Origin: Duganella margarita
GTDB lineage: Bacteria; Pseudomonadota; Gammaproteobacteria; Burkholderiales; Burkholderiaceae_D
DNA length: 64,000 bases
Assembly (NCBI RefSeq): GCF_009857535.1
Contig: NZ_WWCS01000007.1
Span: forward strand, 238,921-302,920
Direction of reading: 5' to 3'
Shown here: positions 54,508-63,460 of the stretch, one piece after another
Layout: every line of letters starts with the position of its first letter
Position numbering within the stretch: the stretch's first letter is position 1
Made by a program: the position numbers and the translations under genes
The notes under the pieces: generated by a model
Database searches by the model: none
The model's input: only the letters and a program-made list of their open reading frames with translations
What the model was told of the DNA's origin: nothing

Positions 54508-54511
54508 CGCG

Positions 54512-55219
54512 TCAGACGTGAAGGCTGTCGAGAATCGCGGCCTTTAGATGTGCGGCATCGGCGTTGCCGCGTTTACGTGGTGTCGGGCCGGGATGGAACT
54601 CGGTCAGGCCGCCGTCCAGCAGAACTACGCGGTCGCTCAGGTAGAGCGCTTCGTCGATGTCGTGCGTGACCAGCAGCACGGTGAGTTTGTGCTGGTGGGC
54701 GACCTTCAGCAGCAGGTCTTGCAGCTTCATGCGGGTGAAGGCGTCGACTGCGGAGAAGGGTTCGTCCAGCAGCAGCACGCGCGGCTGCGTGAACAGGCCG
54801 CGCGCGATGGCGGCGCGTTGGGCCTGGCCGCCGGACAGCTGTTTCGGCAGCGCTTCGGCATGGTCTTGCAGGCCCACTTCCGCCAGCAGGCGCGTCACCA
54901 GCCGTTGCGAGGACAGGGCGTTGTTGCTGTCGAAGGCGACGTTTTCGGACACCGTCAGCCAAGGGAACAGGCGTGGTTCCTGGAAGATGAAACCGATGTC
55001 GCGGCTCACGCCGTGCAGCGCTTTACCTTCCAGTTTGATCTCGCCGCTGAAATTCCGATCGAGGCCAGAGGCGATCGACAGCAGGCTGCTTTTGCCGCAA
55101 CCGCTGGCGCCGATCAGGCTGACCACTTCTCCCGCTTGCAGTTGCAGGCTGAGGTCGCGCAGCACGGTGCGCGCGCCGTAGCGTTTTTCGGTGACGTGGA
55201 TATCGAGGACGATGGTCAT
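54512..55219 (-). CDS. ABC transporter ATPase, nitrate/sulfonate/taurine type
   Basis: 235 residues from ATG 55219 (overlaps the permease stop, ATGA); a start 6 codons earlier is possible. Walker A GASGCGKSSLL, Q loop FIFQEPRLFPWLTV, signature LSGGQAQRAAIARGL, Walker B VLLLDEPFSAVD, H-loop LVTHDIDEAL. Sequence and gene order match SsuB/TauB energising subunits. Last gene of a binding protein-permease-ATPase operon. Confidence 0.93.
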   Translation of the reverse strand: MTIVLDIHVTEKRYGARTVLRDLSLQLQAGEVVSLIGASGCGKSSLLSIASGLDRNFSGEIKLEGKALHGVSRDIGFIFQEPRLFPWLTVSENVAFDSNNALSSQRLVTRLLAEVGLQDHAEALPKQLSGGQAQRAAIARGLFTQPRVLLLDEPFSAVDAFTRMKLQDLLLKVAHQHKLTVLLVTHDIDEALYLSDRVVLLDGGLTEFHPGPTPRKRGNADAAHLKAAILDSLHV

Positions 55220-56160
55220 GCGTAGCTGTCGCGCCATGCAAGGCTGCGTTTTTCAATGGCGGCCATCAGGCTGTCGCTGATTTTACCGAGGATGGCCAGC
55301 AGGAAGATGGCCGCGAGGACGATATCGGCGCGGCTGGTTTCGCGGCCGTCGGAGAGCAGGTAGCCGAGGCCTTTGCTGGCGGCGATCAGTTCTGCGGCGA
55401 CCATGAACATCCACGCCAGACTGAGACCGTTGCGCAGGCCGGTGAGGATGGCCGGCAGGGCGGCGGGCAGCAGCACCCGCCGCGTTAGCGCGACGTTGGA
55501 CAGGCGGTATAGTCGTGCTACTTCAATCAGTTTGCGGTCTACGCCGCGAATGCCGGAGGCCACACCCATGTAGACGGGGAAGAAGGCGCCGATGGCGATC
55601 AGGACGATTTTCGGTGCTTCGTCGATACCGAGCCAGAGCAGCAGCAATGGCACCCAGGCCAGCGACGGAATCGCGCGCAGCGCCTGGAAGCTTGGATCGA
55701 GAATGGCCTCGGCGTGGCGGCTCAGGCCAACGGCGGCGCCCAATAGTACGGCCAACACGGCGCCCGCCGCGAAGCCGGCGACCACGCGCAGCGTGCTGGC
55801 GACGATATGGCCAGCCAATCCTTGCGCGCCAAGGTCACGCAATGTAACCAGGATCTGCGATGGTGCAGGCAGCATATTGGCGGGAATCAGCCCGCCACGC
55901 ACCGATAGCTCCACCGCCACCAACACTGCCACCGGCAACAGCAGACCAAGCAAAGCGCGCCGCCATCGTCCTCCGGCAGCACCTGGCATGCTGACGCCGA
56001 ATGTTGGGTCGGGCGACGCTACAGCAACGGTGCCTGCATCGGCAGCTGCCGCGGAGCCTGCCGCCGCCGAGCCGCGATCGCACGCTGGCGTGGTGTCGCG
56101 TGTCGCATCCCGGTGCGCGGTGGCAGCTTCTGTGGGTGATGCGGCCAGTTGGCTGCTCAT
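55216..56160 (-). CDS. ABC transporter permease, SsuC/TauC type, with long Ala-rich N-tail
   Basis: 314 residues. The first 65 or so are Ala/Thr/Asp-rich and disordered-looking (AAAGSAAAADAGTVAVAS), longer than usual for this family. Then about six membrane helices and the BPD_transp_1 coupling segment (EVARLYRLSNVALTRRVLLPAALPAILTGLRNGLSLAWMFMVAAELI). Partner of the ATPase and binding protein on each side. A later start is possible but no strong one was seen. Confidence 0.9.
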   Translation of the reverse strand: MSSQLAASPTEAATAHRDATRDTTPACDRGSAAAGSAAAADAGTVAVASPDPTFGVSMPGAAGGRWRRALLGLLLPVAVLVAVELSVRGGLIPANMLPAPSQILVTLRDLGAQGLAGHIVASTLRVVAGFAAGAVLAVLLGAAVGLSRHAEAILDPSFQALRAIPSLAWVPLLLLWLGIDEAPKIVLIAIGAFFPVYMGVASGIRGVDRKLIEVARLYRLSNVALTRRVLLPAALPAILTGLRNGLSLAWMFMVAAELIAASKGLGYLLSDGRETSRADIVLAAIFLLAILGKISDSLMAAIEKRSLAWRDSYA

Positions 56161-56171
56161 GCTGGCTGCTC

Positions 56172-57158
56172 CTATGCCTTCGTAATGTAAGGCTGCGCGA
56201 AGCGGGTATCCACCAGCTCCGCGATGGCGCGGTTCAAGTCTGTGTCGCCCTTGACCAGCGCCTCGGCTTTGAGGATCGGCGCGGCCACCTGCAAGGCCTT
56301 CACATGCTCGCTACCTGGCTGCGGATTACTGAAATCACTACGCAGTTTCACCTGCAACAGCGCCACCGGTAACGTCACCTTGGCCTCTTCAGACAAGATC
56401 TTGGCCGCCTCGCCAGGATTGGCGATCACCCAGGCGCGCGCACGTTCATACGCCTTGATCACACGCGCCACTTCCGCCGGCCGCGTCGCCAGGAACTCCT
56501 CGCGCACATTCAGAAAACCGTAGGTATTAAACGCCACATTCCGGTAAATCAGCTTGGAGCCGGCTTCCAGTTCACTGGCCGCCATGTGGGGATCAAGTCC
56601 GGCCCACGCGTCCACCTTGCCTTGCTCCAGCGCCGCGCGGCCATCCGCATGCTGCAAGCTCACATGCTCGATATCGCTGCGCTTCAAGCCCGCAGTCTGC
56701 AAGGACCGCAGCAGGAACAGATACGGGTCGGTGCCCTTGGTGGCCGCTACCTTCTTGCCCTTCAAATCCCCCACCGAGCGAATCGGCGAATCCTTGCGTA
56801 CCACCAGTGCCGTCCACTCCGGCCGGGAGAAAATATACGGTGTCTTGATTGGATTGCCATTCGCCTTCGCCAGCAACGCCGCCAGGCCAGCCGACGAGCC
56901 GATATCGATACTGTTCGCGTTCAGATATTCCAGCGCGCGATTGCTGCCGGCGCTCAGCACCCAGCGCACCTGCACGCCGTCCGCCTTGAACTCATCCTCC
57001 AGCCAGCCAAAACGCCGCAGCACCAGACTGACAGGGGAGTAGTAAGCGTAGTCCAGCCGCAGCTCCTTCAGCGGAGCGGCGACCACCAGCGATACAGGGG
57101 ACAAACCAGACAAGGCGGCACTGCCGGCCGCCAGTTTCAACAGGGTTCTGCGCTTCAT
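56172..57158 (-). CDS. aliphatic sulfonate-type ABC substrate-binding protein (SsuA-like)
   Basis: 328 residues. N-terminus MKRRTLLKLAAGSAALSGL could be a Tat-like or Sec signal. NMT1/SsuA-like fold: LRLDYAYYSPVSLVLRRFGWLEDEF, VQVRWVLSAGSNRALEYLNANSIDIGSSAGLAAL, VGDLKGKKVAATKGTDPYLFLLRSLQTAGL, DAWAGLDPHMAASELEAG. Binds sulfonates, taurine or similar sulfur compounds. No monooxygenase gene (ssuD/tauD) is present, so substrate assignment stays open. Confidence 0.9.
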   Translation of the reverse strand: MKRRTLLKLAAGSAALSGLSPVSLVVAAPLKELRLDYAYYSPVSLVLRRFGWLEDEFKADGVQVRWVLSAGSNRALEYLNANSIDIGSSAGLAALLAKANGNPIKTPYIFSRPEWTALVVRKDSPIRSVGDLKGKKVAATKGTDPYLFLLRSLQTAGLKRSDIEHVSLQHADGRAALEQGKVDAWAGLDPHMAASELEAGSKLIYRNVAFNTYGFLNVREEFLATRPAEVARVIKAYERARAWVIANPGEAAKILSEEAKVTLPVALLQVKLRSDFSNPQPGSEHVKALQVAAPILKAEALVKGDTDLNRAIAELVDTRFAQPYITKA

Positions 57159-57252
57159 GTTTTCCCAATGTTAGGCGAGGATGCGTAAAGTATTACATCC
57201 ACACCTAAGCAGGTACACGAAGAAATCCGGCTTTACATAGTTGAAAAGCGCA

Positions 57253-58434
57253 TCAAGCCAGGGCTTCCGCCGGACCAAAGAACTCGAAGTGCGTTTGCGA
57301 TGCCGGCACGCCCAGCTCCGCCAGATGAGACTTGATCGCCTTCATGAACGGCGTCGGGCCGAGGAAGTAGGCGTCTACATCGCGCGTCTCCGGCAGCCAC
57401 GCGGTCAGCTGCTGCGGATTTAGATAGCCGGTGGCATGCGGCTGCACCGCACCAGCATCGGCCAACTCATAGCAGTAGAAACGCTGCAACTGCGGGTGGC
57501 TGGCGGCCAGCGCGTCGATGTGAGCGCGGAACGCATGCACGCCGGCGTGGCGCGCCGCGTGAATGAAGTGGACCTGTCGACCGGTGGTCAGCGCCGCCGT
57601 CAGCATCGGCAGCGTTGGCGTGATGCCGACGCCACCACTGATCAGTACCAGCGGCTTGTCGCTGTCGGCCAGCACAAAGTCGCCCGACGGCGGGAACAGA
57701 TCGATGCTATCGCCGACCTGCACGCCATCATGCAGGAAATTGGACACCACGCCGCCCGGTTCACGCTTCACACTGATGCGATAGCTCTCGCCATTGGCCG
57801 TGGCGGACAGCGAATACTGGCGACGCTGCTCCGCGCCATTCACCGCCACCAGCACGCCGATGTACTGGCCAGGCTTGTGCGCCACCACCTTGCCGCCATC
57901 CACAGGCGTCAGCACGAAGGAGGTGATCTCCTCGCTTTCCACCGTCTTGGCCGTCACCTTGAAGGCGCGCGCACCGCGCCAACCACCTTCGGCCTGTTCG
58001 TTTTCCTTGTAGACGTTTTCCTCGGCGCCGATCAGGATATCCGCCAACTGGCCGTAGGCCGCACCCCAGGCCTCAATCACCGCATCGGTCGCCACCTGGT
58101 CGCCCAGCACCTCGCGGATCGCTTTCAACAGCGCGGCGCCGACGATAGGGTAGTGCTCCGGCTGGATCTGCAGCGACACATGCTTGTTCACGATGGTGCC
58201 GACCAGCGGCCCGAGTTTTTCCAGTTTCTCGATATTTTTTGCGTACATCAGCACCGCATTGGCCAGCGCGCGCTGCTGGTTGCCGTCTTGCTGGTTGGCC
58301 TGATTGAACAAGGGCTTCACGTGCGGGTAGTCGCGGAACAGCGATTGATAGAAATGGCGGGTCAGTGCTTCGCCGCCTTCTTCCAGGATTGGAACGGTGG
58401 CAGTGATGATGGCTTTATGTTCGGTGCTCAGCAT
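57253..58434 (-). CDS. hmp: flavohaemoglobin (nitric oxide dioxygenase)
   Basis: 393 residues. The globin domain (1-140) has the distal-side Tyr/Gln region (FYQSLFRDYPHVKPLFNQANQ) and the proximal haem His in GTIVNKHVSLQIQPEHYPIVG. The FAD domain has RQYSLS and VSNFLHDGVQVGDSIDL; the NAD domain has PLVLISGGVGITPTLPML and YFLGPTPFMKAIKSHL. Oxidises NO to nitrate with NADPH and O2. An imperfect palindrome upstream (58466-58490) may be an NO-responsive operator. Monocistronic. Confidence 0.95.
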   Translation of the reverse strand: MLSTEHKAIITATVPILEEGGEALTRHFYQSLFRDYPHVKPLFNQANQQDGNQQRALANAVLMYAKNIEKLEKLGPLVGTIVNKHVSLQIQPEHYPIVGAALLKAIREVLGDQVATDAVIEAWGAAYGQLADILIGAEENVYKENEQAEGGWRGARAFKVTAKTVESEEITSFVLTPVDGGKVVAHKPGQYIGVLVAVNGAEQRRQYSLSATANGESYRISVKREPGGVVSNFLHDGVQVGDSIDLFPPSGDFVLADSDKPLVLISGGVGITPTLPMLTAALTTGRQVHFIHAARHAGVHAFRAHIDALAASHPQLQRFYCYELADAGAVQPHATGYLNPQQLTAWLPETRDVDAYFLGPTPFMKAIKSHLAELGVPASQTHFEFFGPAEALA

Positions 58435-58465
58435 GATGATCTCTGTCTATATGAAGTTTTGACGT

Positions 58466-58490
58466 AAACAAGTATATCATATGAATGTTT
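58466..58490. promoter_or_regulatory. imperfect palindrome upstream of hmp
   Basis: AAACA...TGTTT outer arms with an ATAT-rich symmetric core, 32-56 bases before the hmp start. Spacing and AT content recall NsrR-type sites, but the match to the NsrR consensus is poor. Confidence 0.35.
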
Positions 58491-58500
58491 AAATGCGCGC

Positions 58501-58530
58501 CAGGCGCCACCGAAAATCCGGCGGCGCCTG
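58501..58530 (-). terminator. hairpin after the TonB receptor gene
   Basis: CAGGCGCC (58501-58508) and GGCGCCTG (58523-58530), with an inner CCG/CGG pair, directly after the receptor stop. No T run follows, so it may only stabilise the mRNA end. Confidence 0.4.
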
Positions 58531-58536
58531 CGAGGG

Positions 58537-60813
58537 TTAGAGATCGAACTTCAGCTCAGCGACGTAAGTACGTTGCGGATAAGGGTGGAAGTTCCAGTAC
58601 TGGTAGTTATTCAGATTGTCGATGCCGAGCGCCATGCTCCATTGCGCGTTGAAGCGATAGCGCACGCGCGCATCGGCAGTAAAGTACTTGCTGGAGCCTT
58701 GATAGGCGAAGCCGTTGACATCCGAATTATCCAGCGTCGAATACTGCCTGCCGCTGTAACGCCCGGCCAGCGTCATCGACAGCTTGTCGTTGACCGCGTA
58801 GGAAGCCACGCCGGTCGCGCGCCACTCCGGAATGCGCGGTTGCCATTTACCGACGCTGCTCGGCGCCTTATCGTTGCGGATGATCTTCGAATCAGTCCAC
58901 GTCAGGCTGGAACTCAGATCGAGGCCGCGCAGCAGCACATCATTGGCGCCATACGATACCTCCAAACCCTTGGTGCGGATCAGATCCACGTTCTGGATAT
59001 TCGTGACCATGGGCGTGACCAGCACATTGGTCTGCGAGTACAGCGCATCGGTGGTGCGCTCGCCGAACGCAGTCAGGCGCAGATAGCCGGTGGCCAGCTT
59101 GCGCTCACCACTCAGCTCCGTGGTCCACGACTTCTCGGGTTTGAGATTCGGATCGTTATTGGTCAGCTGGCCGGCGGCATTGACGCCGCCCTGATATAGC
59201 TCCGACACCGTCGGCATGCGCACCGCGCGGCCCAGTGACGCCTTCAATACCCAGTCCTCGCTGGCCTGATACGCCAGGGCGGCTTTTGGCGACATATAAT
59301 TTTCAGTCCGCTCCGCGTACGATGCGGCCTTGGTGGCATTGGCAATCACGCCGTCATGCGCATGCCAGCGCTCGAAGCGCGCACCCAATACCGTCTTCCA
59401 CTGCGGCGCGAACTTCCAGGTATCCTGCGCATACAGGCTGTTGATTCCCGACTTGCCGCCGAAGCGCGAGGTGGGATTGCCGCTCGCCACGCCGTTGATC
59501 CAGTCGGTGGTGGGCGACTCGGTGCTGCTTAACTTGTAGGCCTCCCGCTGATAGCCGAATTCCGCCACGTTCTCGGCATCGGGCCGCCACACACCCTTGG
59601 CCGCAAACGTGTTCCAGCCGGTGCCACCCTGATTCACCAGCCGTCCCGCGCCGCCGGACAATGCTTCCGGCATGGTGACCGTCGTGGCTGCGCGCAGTTG
59701 GTCCTTGTTGTAGTCATACAGGCTGGCCGCGACCTCCCAGTCGAATACACCCTTGGTGTTGGTCTTCAGCGTCAGGCCATGCATGAAGTGCTGCAGGTCT
59801 TCGTTGGACAGGTTGAAATCGGTCGGCGCCAGCGTGTAGGCATGGCCATTCACATTGACCGTGCCGGTGTAGACCGGCTGGCCCGCCGCATCGCGCAGAT
59901 AGGTGGCCGGACGGCCTTCCGAATCATTGCGCCACAAGCCGAAGGTGTAGGTGGCGCGCATGGTCGGCGAAAAATCGTACGCCAGCCTGGCCTTCAACTG
60001 ATCCTGAACCGTGTGGTACTGCGTCGCCGCGCCGAGCAGATACCAGGGATTGTTGCTACGGTCCAGTCCCGCCACCGCGCCGGTGACCGGCGTGCCGGCG
60101 CTGCTCAGCGGCGTGTTGGCCGAACGCGTAGGGAAGGTCAGTGGCTGGCCTTCGCTGTCGGTGCGGCTCAACGCCAGCCACCACGACCACGCGCCTTGAC
60201 GGTCGCCCAGCTCAAAGCTGCCTTGCTTGCCGTCGTAGTTATCGTTGGTGCCGTAGAGTTTAAACGGCTGATGCGTCAACGTCAGCTTGGCGTGCGCTTC
60301 AAATTTGGTCGGCATACGCGTGACGTAATCGACCACCGCGCCAACCGAATTGCCGCCATACGCGGCGGAGAAGGGACCATACAGCACATCGACCCGTTCG
60401 ATTTCTTCCGGGCTGACCATGCCCCAGCGCGGAGCGAAGGTGGCGCCGTTGCCCAAATAATTGGACAGCAGGATGCCGTCCGCGTAGACCATCGAGCGCG
60501 CGCTGTTGCCGGTGCCGGAGGCGCGCGTCGACAGCACGGCGTGGTTGTAGTCGCCGATATAGCGCTTGCGCACCAGAAGGCTGGGCAGGTATTTGAGCGC
60601 GTCCTCGGCGTCGGTGGCGTTGATATCGCGTTCGATTTCTTCCTTGGTGATGCCCTCGATGGTGGTCGGGATCTGCGTCGGCAGCGAGGTAGGGCGGTTG
60701 CCGGTGACGATGACCGTGCCCAGTTGATGCAGCGGGACATCTTCGTCCGCGTGGGCGTGCGTAGCAAAGGCAGCAAGCAGCGCCAATGCCAATGGAGACA
60801 GATTGGTATTCAT
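58537..60813 (-). CDS. TonB-dependent receptor paired with a DUF2946 gene
   Basis: 758 residues. Signal peptide (LALALLAAFATHAHA). Plug: LGTVIVTGNRPTSLPTQIPTTIEGI, AEDALKYLPSLLVRKRYIGDYNHAVLSTRASGTGNSARSMVYADGILLSNYLGNG, RVDVLYGPFSAAYGGNSVGAVVDYVTRMP. The barrel ends TYVAELKFDL. The RASGTGNSARSMVYADG pattern is seen in receptors accompanying DUF2946 proteins, often linked to copper (OprC-type) uptake; the metal is inference. It is the second gene after DUF2946, with a 10-bp stem hairpin in the gap. Confidence 0.88.
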   Translation of the reverse strand: MNTNLSPLALALLAAFATHAHADEDVPLHQLGTVIVTGNRPTSLPTQIPTTIEGITKEEIERDINATDAEDALKYLPSLLVRKRYIGDYNHAVLSTRASGTGNSARSMVYADGILLSNYLGNGATFAPRWGMVSPEEIERVDVLYGPFSAAYGGNSVGAVVDYVTRMPTKFEAHAKLTLTHQPFKLYGTNDNYDGKQGSFELGDRQGAWSWWLALSRTDSEGQPLTFPTRSANTPLSSAGTPVTGAVAGLDRSNNPWYLLGAATQYHTVQDQLKARLAYDFSPTMRATYTFGLWRNDSEGRPATYLRDAAGQPVYTGTVNVNGHAYTLAPTDFNLSNEDLQHFMHGLTLKTNTKGVFDWEVAASLYDYNKDQLRAATTVTMPEALSGGAGRLVNQGGTGWNTFAAKGVWRPDAENVAEFGYQREAYKLSSTESPTTDWINGVASGNPTSRFGGKSGINSLYAQDTWKFAPQWKTVLGARFERWHAHDGVIANATKAASYAERTENYMSPKAALAYQASEDWVLKASLGRAVRMPTVSELYQGGVNAAGQLTNNDPNLKPEKSWTTELSGERKLATGYLRLTAFGERTTDALYSQTNVLVTPMVTNIQNVDLIRTKGLEVSYGANDVLLRGLDLSSSLTWTDSKIIRNDKAPSSVGKWQPRIPEWRATGVASYAVNDKLSMTLAGRYSGRQYSTLDNSDVNGFAYQGSSKYFTADARVRYRFNAQWSMALGIDNLNNYQYWNFHPYPQRTYVAELKFDL

Positions 60814-60840
60814 GGTATTCCTGATGATGCGGATAGATGG

Positions 60841-60872
60841 CCGCTGTCCTTGTCAACACACCAGGACAGCGG
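60841..60872 (-). promoter_or_regulatory. intercistronic hairpin DUF2946 / TonB receptor
   Basis: Perfect 10-bp stem CCGCTGTCCT (60841-60850) and AGGACAGCGG (60863-60872), 12-base loop, no T run. It lies 28 bases before the receptor start and could tune downstream expression or mRNA stability. Confidence 0.45.
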
Positions 60873-60887
60873 AAACACGACTAACGA

Positions 60888-61247
60888 TCAGGAAAAGGCG
60901 GGCGGTCCGCGCGGACTGGCGGCGCGCCACGTTTGCAGCGGCTGCGGCGCGGTGTAGAACAGCGGCGGATACACATCATGGCCGCCGATGATGGCGAAAC
61001 CATTGATGGGCGATGGCGGCAGGGCTGGCGTCGACGCCTGCATGGCGCAGTAGGCGCAGTGCTCCATGCCGTGCATGATGTTGGTCGGCGCCTTCTTGGA
61101 GCCACTGTTTACGGTACACATTTCCGCCAGCGCCGCCTCAGTGGTGGACGCCAGCGCGTGCGAGACCGTCGGCGCCAGCGCAGCAAACAGGACGGCCAGC
61201 ATGGCGATCCAGATGTGCAGCACTTGGCGTTTGGCGGAATAGAACAT
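60888..61247 (-). CDS. DUF2946 family protein
   Basis: 119 residues from ATG 61247 (MFYSAKRQVLHIWIAMLAVLFAALAP), a membrane or signal segment. Family features: MCTVNSG, HCAYC (CxxC with flanking His), and the C-terminal PPLFYTAPQPLQTWRAASPRGPPAFS. These proteins are encoded beside metal-related TonB receptors and are thought to handle copper or other soft metals; that role is not proven. Divergent from the FecA-like receptor gene and transcribed with the receptor at 58537. Confidence 0.85.
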   Translation of the reverse strand: MFYSAKRQVLHIWIAMLAVLFAALAPTVSHALASTTEAALAEMCTVNSGSKKAPTNIMHGMEHCAYCAMQASTPALPPSPINGFAIIGGHDVYPPLFYTAPQPLQTWRAASPRGPPAFS

Positions 61248-61285
61248 TGGACAATTATAAACGACACCGCGCAAAACTAGTCATT

Positions 61286-61304
61286 GATAATGAGAACTGT
61301 TATC
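61286..61304. promoter_or_regulatory. Fur box
   Basis: GATAATGAGAACTGTTATC matches the 19-bp Fur consensus at 15 positions. It is 36-54 bases before the FecA-like receptor start and 39 bases before the divergent DUF2946 start, so iron may control both directions. Confidence 0.8.
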
Positions 61305-61339
61305 ATTCCGCCTGTTTTTCAATATCAACTATTCTTCCT

Positions 61340-63418
61340 ATGCCTGAACTGTCCATGAACGTTGCGCCATTTAAATTGACCGCGTTGGCCGCCGCAGTAG
61401 CCCTATTGACGGCGCCGCTCGCCTTGCATGCCCAGCAAACCGATGACGCGCCGATGGAAACCATTCAAGTGTCGGGCAGCTGGCTGGGCTCCGGCCTGCA
61501 AAACAGCGTCAAGAACTTCGCTGGCGCGCGTACCGTGGTCAACAAGGAAGAGATCGACGAAACCGGCGCCGCCAACATCGGCGACGTGCTACGCCGAATT
61601 CCGGGCGTGCAATCGACCGACAACTCGGGCACGGCCGGCAGCGCCATCTCGCTCAACATCGGCATTCGCGGCCTGACCGGCCGTTACTCGCCGCGCTCGA
61701 CCGTGCTGCTGGACGGCATTCCGCTGGCGGTGGCGCCATATGGCCAGCCGCAGCTGTCGTTTGCGCCGGTCAGCCTGAACAATATCGAATCGATCGACGT
61801 CGTGCGCGGCGGGGGCGCGGTGCGCTACGGCCCGCAGAACGTCGGCGGCATCATCAACTTCCGCAGCCGTTCGATTCCGGAAGGCGAGGGCATCAGCGGC
61901 GACGCCAGCGTGCGCTACAACCACTTCAGCGAAGGCGACGGCAATCGCCAGTACAGCGCGTTTGTCGGCGGCACCGCCAGCAACGGCCTGGGGGTGGCGC
62001 TGATGTATTCGGGCATGGAAGGTTCGGAGTGGCGCCAGGGGAGCGACGAGCGCGTCAACGACGTCGCGATCAAGTTCCGCTATCCGCTGAACAGCCACAG
62101 CGAGGTGTACGGCAAGATTTCTTACTACGACGTGCTGTCGCGCACGCCGGGCGGCCTGACCGTGGTGCAATACAAGGCCGACCCTTTCCAGAACACCCGT
62201 CCGACCGACTTCTGGAGCGGTGACCGCCACGGCGTCGACGTGGGTTACCTGAACACCGTCTCGACCACGCAGGAATTCGAGATCAAAGCGTACTACAACG
62301 AAAGCTTCCGCCAGAGCGCGCTGATCAACGCGGCCAAGACCCAGATCACCTGGCAGCCGCGCAACTACGAAGTGCTGGGCATCGAACCGCGCTACACACA
62401 GCGCTTCAACGGCGGCGGCATGGTGCATGACGTGACTGTCGGCTACCGTTACCTGCGCGAGCGCGGCGACGACAACAACTACCTGCAAACCGTGGCGACC
62501 GGGCTCAAAGGCACGATCGGCACCTTCGTCAATAGCACCGACGCGCACGCGGCTTACATCGACGACCGCATTGCGCTGGGCCAATGGCGCATCACGCCGG
62601 GCGTGCGTTACGAGCAGATCTCGTCGACCCGCAACGACGTCGCCGCCAAATCGACCTTTGAGACCGACAACACCAAAGCGCTGCCGTCGCTCAACGTAGC
62701 CTACCTGCTGAATCCGGCGCTGACGGTGTTCGTCAACTACACCACCTCGTTCGGACCGGTGCAGAACACCCAGCTCAACTCGCAGACGCCGAACAACCCG
62801 CTGAAGCCGGAACTGGCCAAGACCGCCGAACTGGGCGCGCGCTGGAAGAGCGGCGCCGTGAGCGCCGAGGCGACCCTGTTCAAGCTCAAGTTCGACAACC
62901 AGATCGTGCAGGTGCCGGGCACCACGCCGGCGACGTTCCAGAACATCGGCGCGACCAACCACGACGGTATCGAAACGGCGGCCGACTACACGTTTGACGA
63001 CGCCAGCGCGCTGGCCGGCCTGAACGTCTACGCCAACTACACCTACACCAGAGCGTTGCAGGAATCGGGCGCGACGGCCGGGCTGGACGTACCGTTCTAC
63101 TCGCGCACCACCGACACCATCGGCGCGCGCTACCGCGTCGGCGCGTGGACCGCCAACCTGTCCACCACCCACCAGACCAAGCAGTATTCCGACACCGCCA
63201 ACACGGTGGCGGAGTCGGCCAATGGCGCAACCGGGCAGATCCCCGGCTTCCGCCTGTGGAACGCCAACGTCTCGTGGAAGCAGCGCGCGTACGAAGTCGC
63301 GGCCGGCGTCAACAACATCGTCGACAAGCGCTACTACACCCGCAACGTCGACGGCAACGCCGGCCGCATGGTCGGCGGCCCGCGCACCGCCTACGTCCAA
63401 CTGCGCCTCACCTACTAA
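61340..63418 (+). CDS. TonB-dependent ferric receptor, FecA-like
   Basis: 692 residues from ATG 61340 (Met at 61355 is an alternative); signal peptide FKLTALAAAVALLTAPLALHAQ. Plug: METIQVSGSWLGSGLQNSVKNFAGARTVV, GAANIGDVLRRIPGVQSTDNSGTAGSAISLNIGIRGLTGRYSPRSTVLLDGIPLAVAPYGQPQLS, ESIDVVRGGGAVRYGPQNVGGIINF, close to ferric dicitrate-type receptors but without the N-terminal STN signalling domain. The barrel ends AYVQLRLTY. The upstream Fur box indicates induction in iron limitation. No FecIR sigma/anti-sigma genes are near. Confidence 0.92.
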   Translation: MPELSMNVAPFKLTALAAAVALLTAPLALHAQQTDDAPMETIQVSGSWLGSGLQNSVKNFAGARTVVNKEEIDETGAANIGDVLRRIPGVQSTDNSGTAGSAISLNIGIRGLTGRYSPRSTVLLDGIPLAVAPYGQPQLSFAPVSLNNIESIDVVRGGGAVRYGPQNVGGIINFRSRSIPEGEGISGDASVRYNHFSEGDGNRQYSAFVGGTASNGLGVALMYSGMEGSEWRQGSDERVNDVAIKFRYPLNSHSEVYGKISYYDVLSRTPGGLTVVQYKADPFQNTRPTDFWSGDRHGVDVGYLNTVSTTQEFEIKAYYNESFRQSALINAAKTQITWQPRNYEVLGIEPRYTQRFNGGGMVHDVTVGYRYLRERGDDNNYLQTVATGLKGTIGTFVNSTDAHAAYIDDRIALGQWRITPGVRYEQISSTRNDVAAKSTFETDNTKALPSLNVAYLLNPALTVFVNYTTSFGPVQNTQLNSQTPNNPLKPELAKTAELGARWKSGAVSAEATLFKLKFDNQIVQVPGTTPATFQNIGATNHDGIETAADYTFDDASALAGLNVYANYTYTRALQESGATAGLDVPFYSRTTDTIGARYRVGAWTANLSTTHQTKQYSDTANTVAESANGATGQIPGFRLWNANVSWKQRAYEVAAGVNNIVDKRYYTRNVDGNAGRMVGGPRTAYVQLRLTY

Positions 63419-63427
63419 ACCCGGGGT

Positions 63428-63453
63428 CAGGTCTCACATTTCTACACGAACTC
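63428..63453 (+). repeat. inverted repeat, left copy, flanking transposase remnant
   Basis: 26 bp beginning CAGGTCTCACATTTCTACA. It matches the reverse complement of 63875-63900 at 23 of 26 positions. Confidence 0.8.
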
Positions 63454-63460
63454 GACGGTA

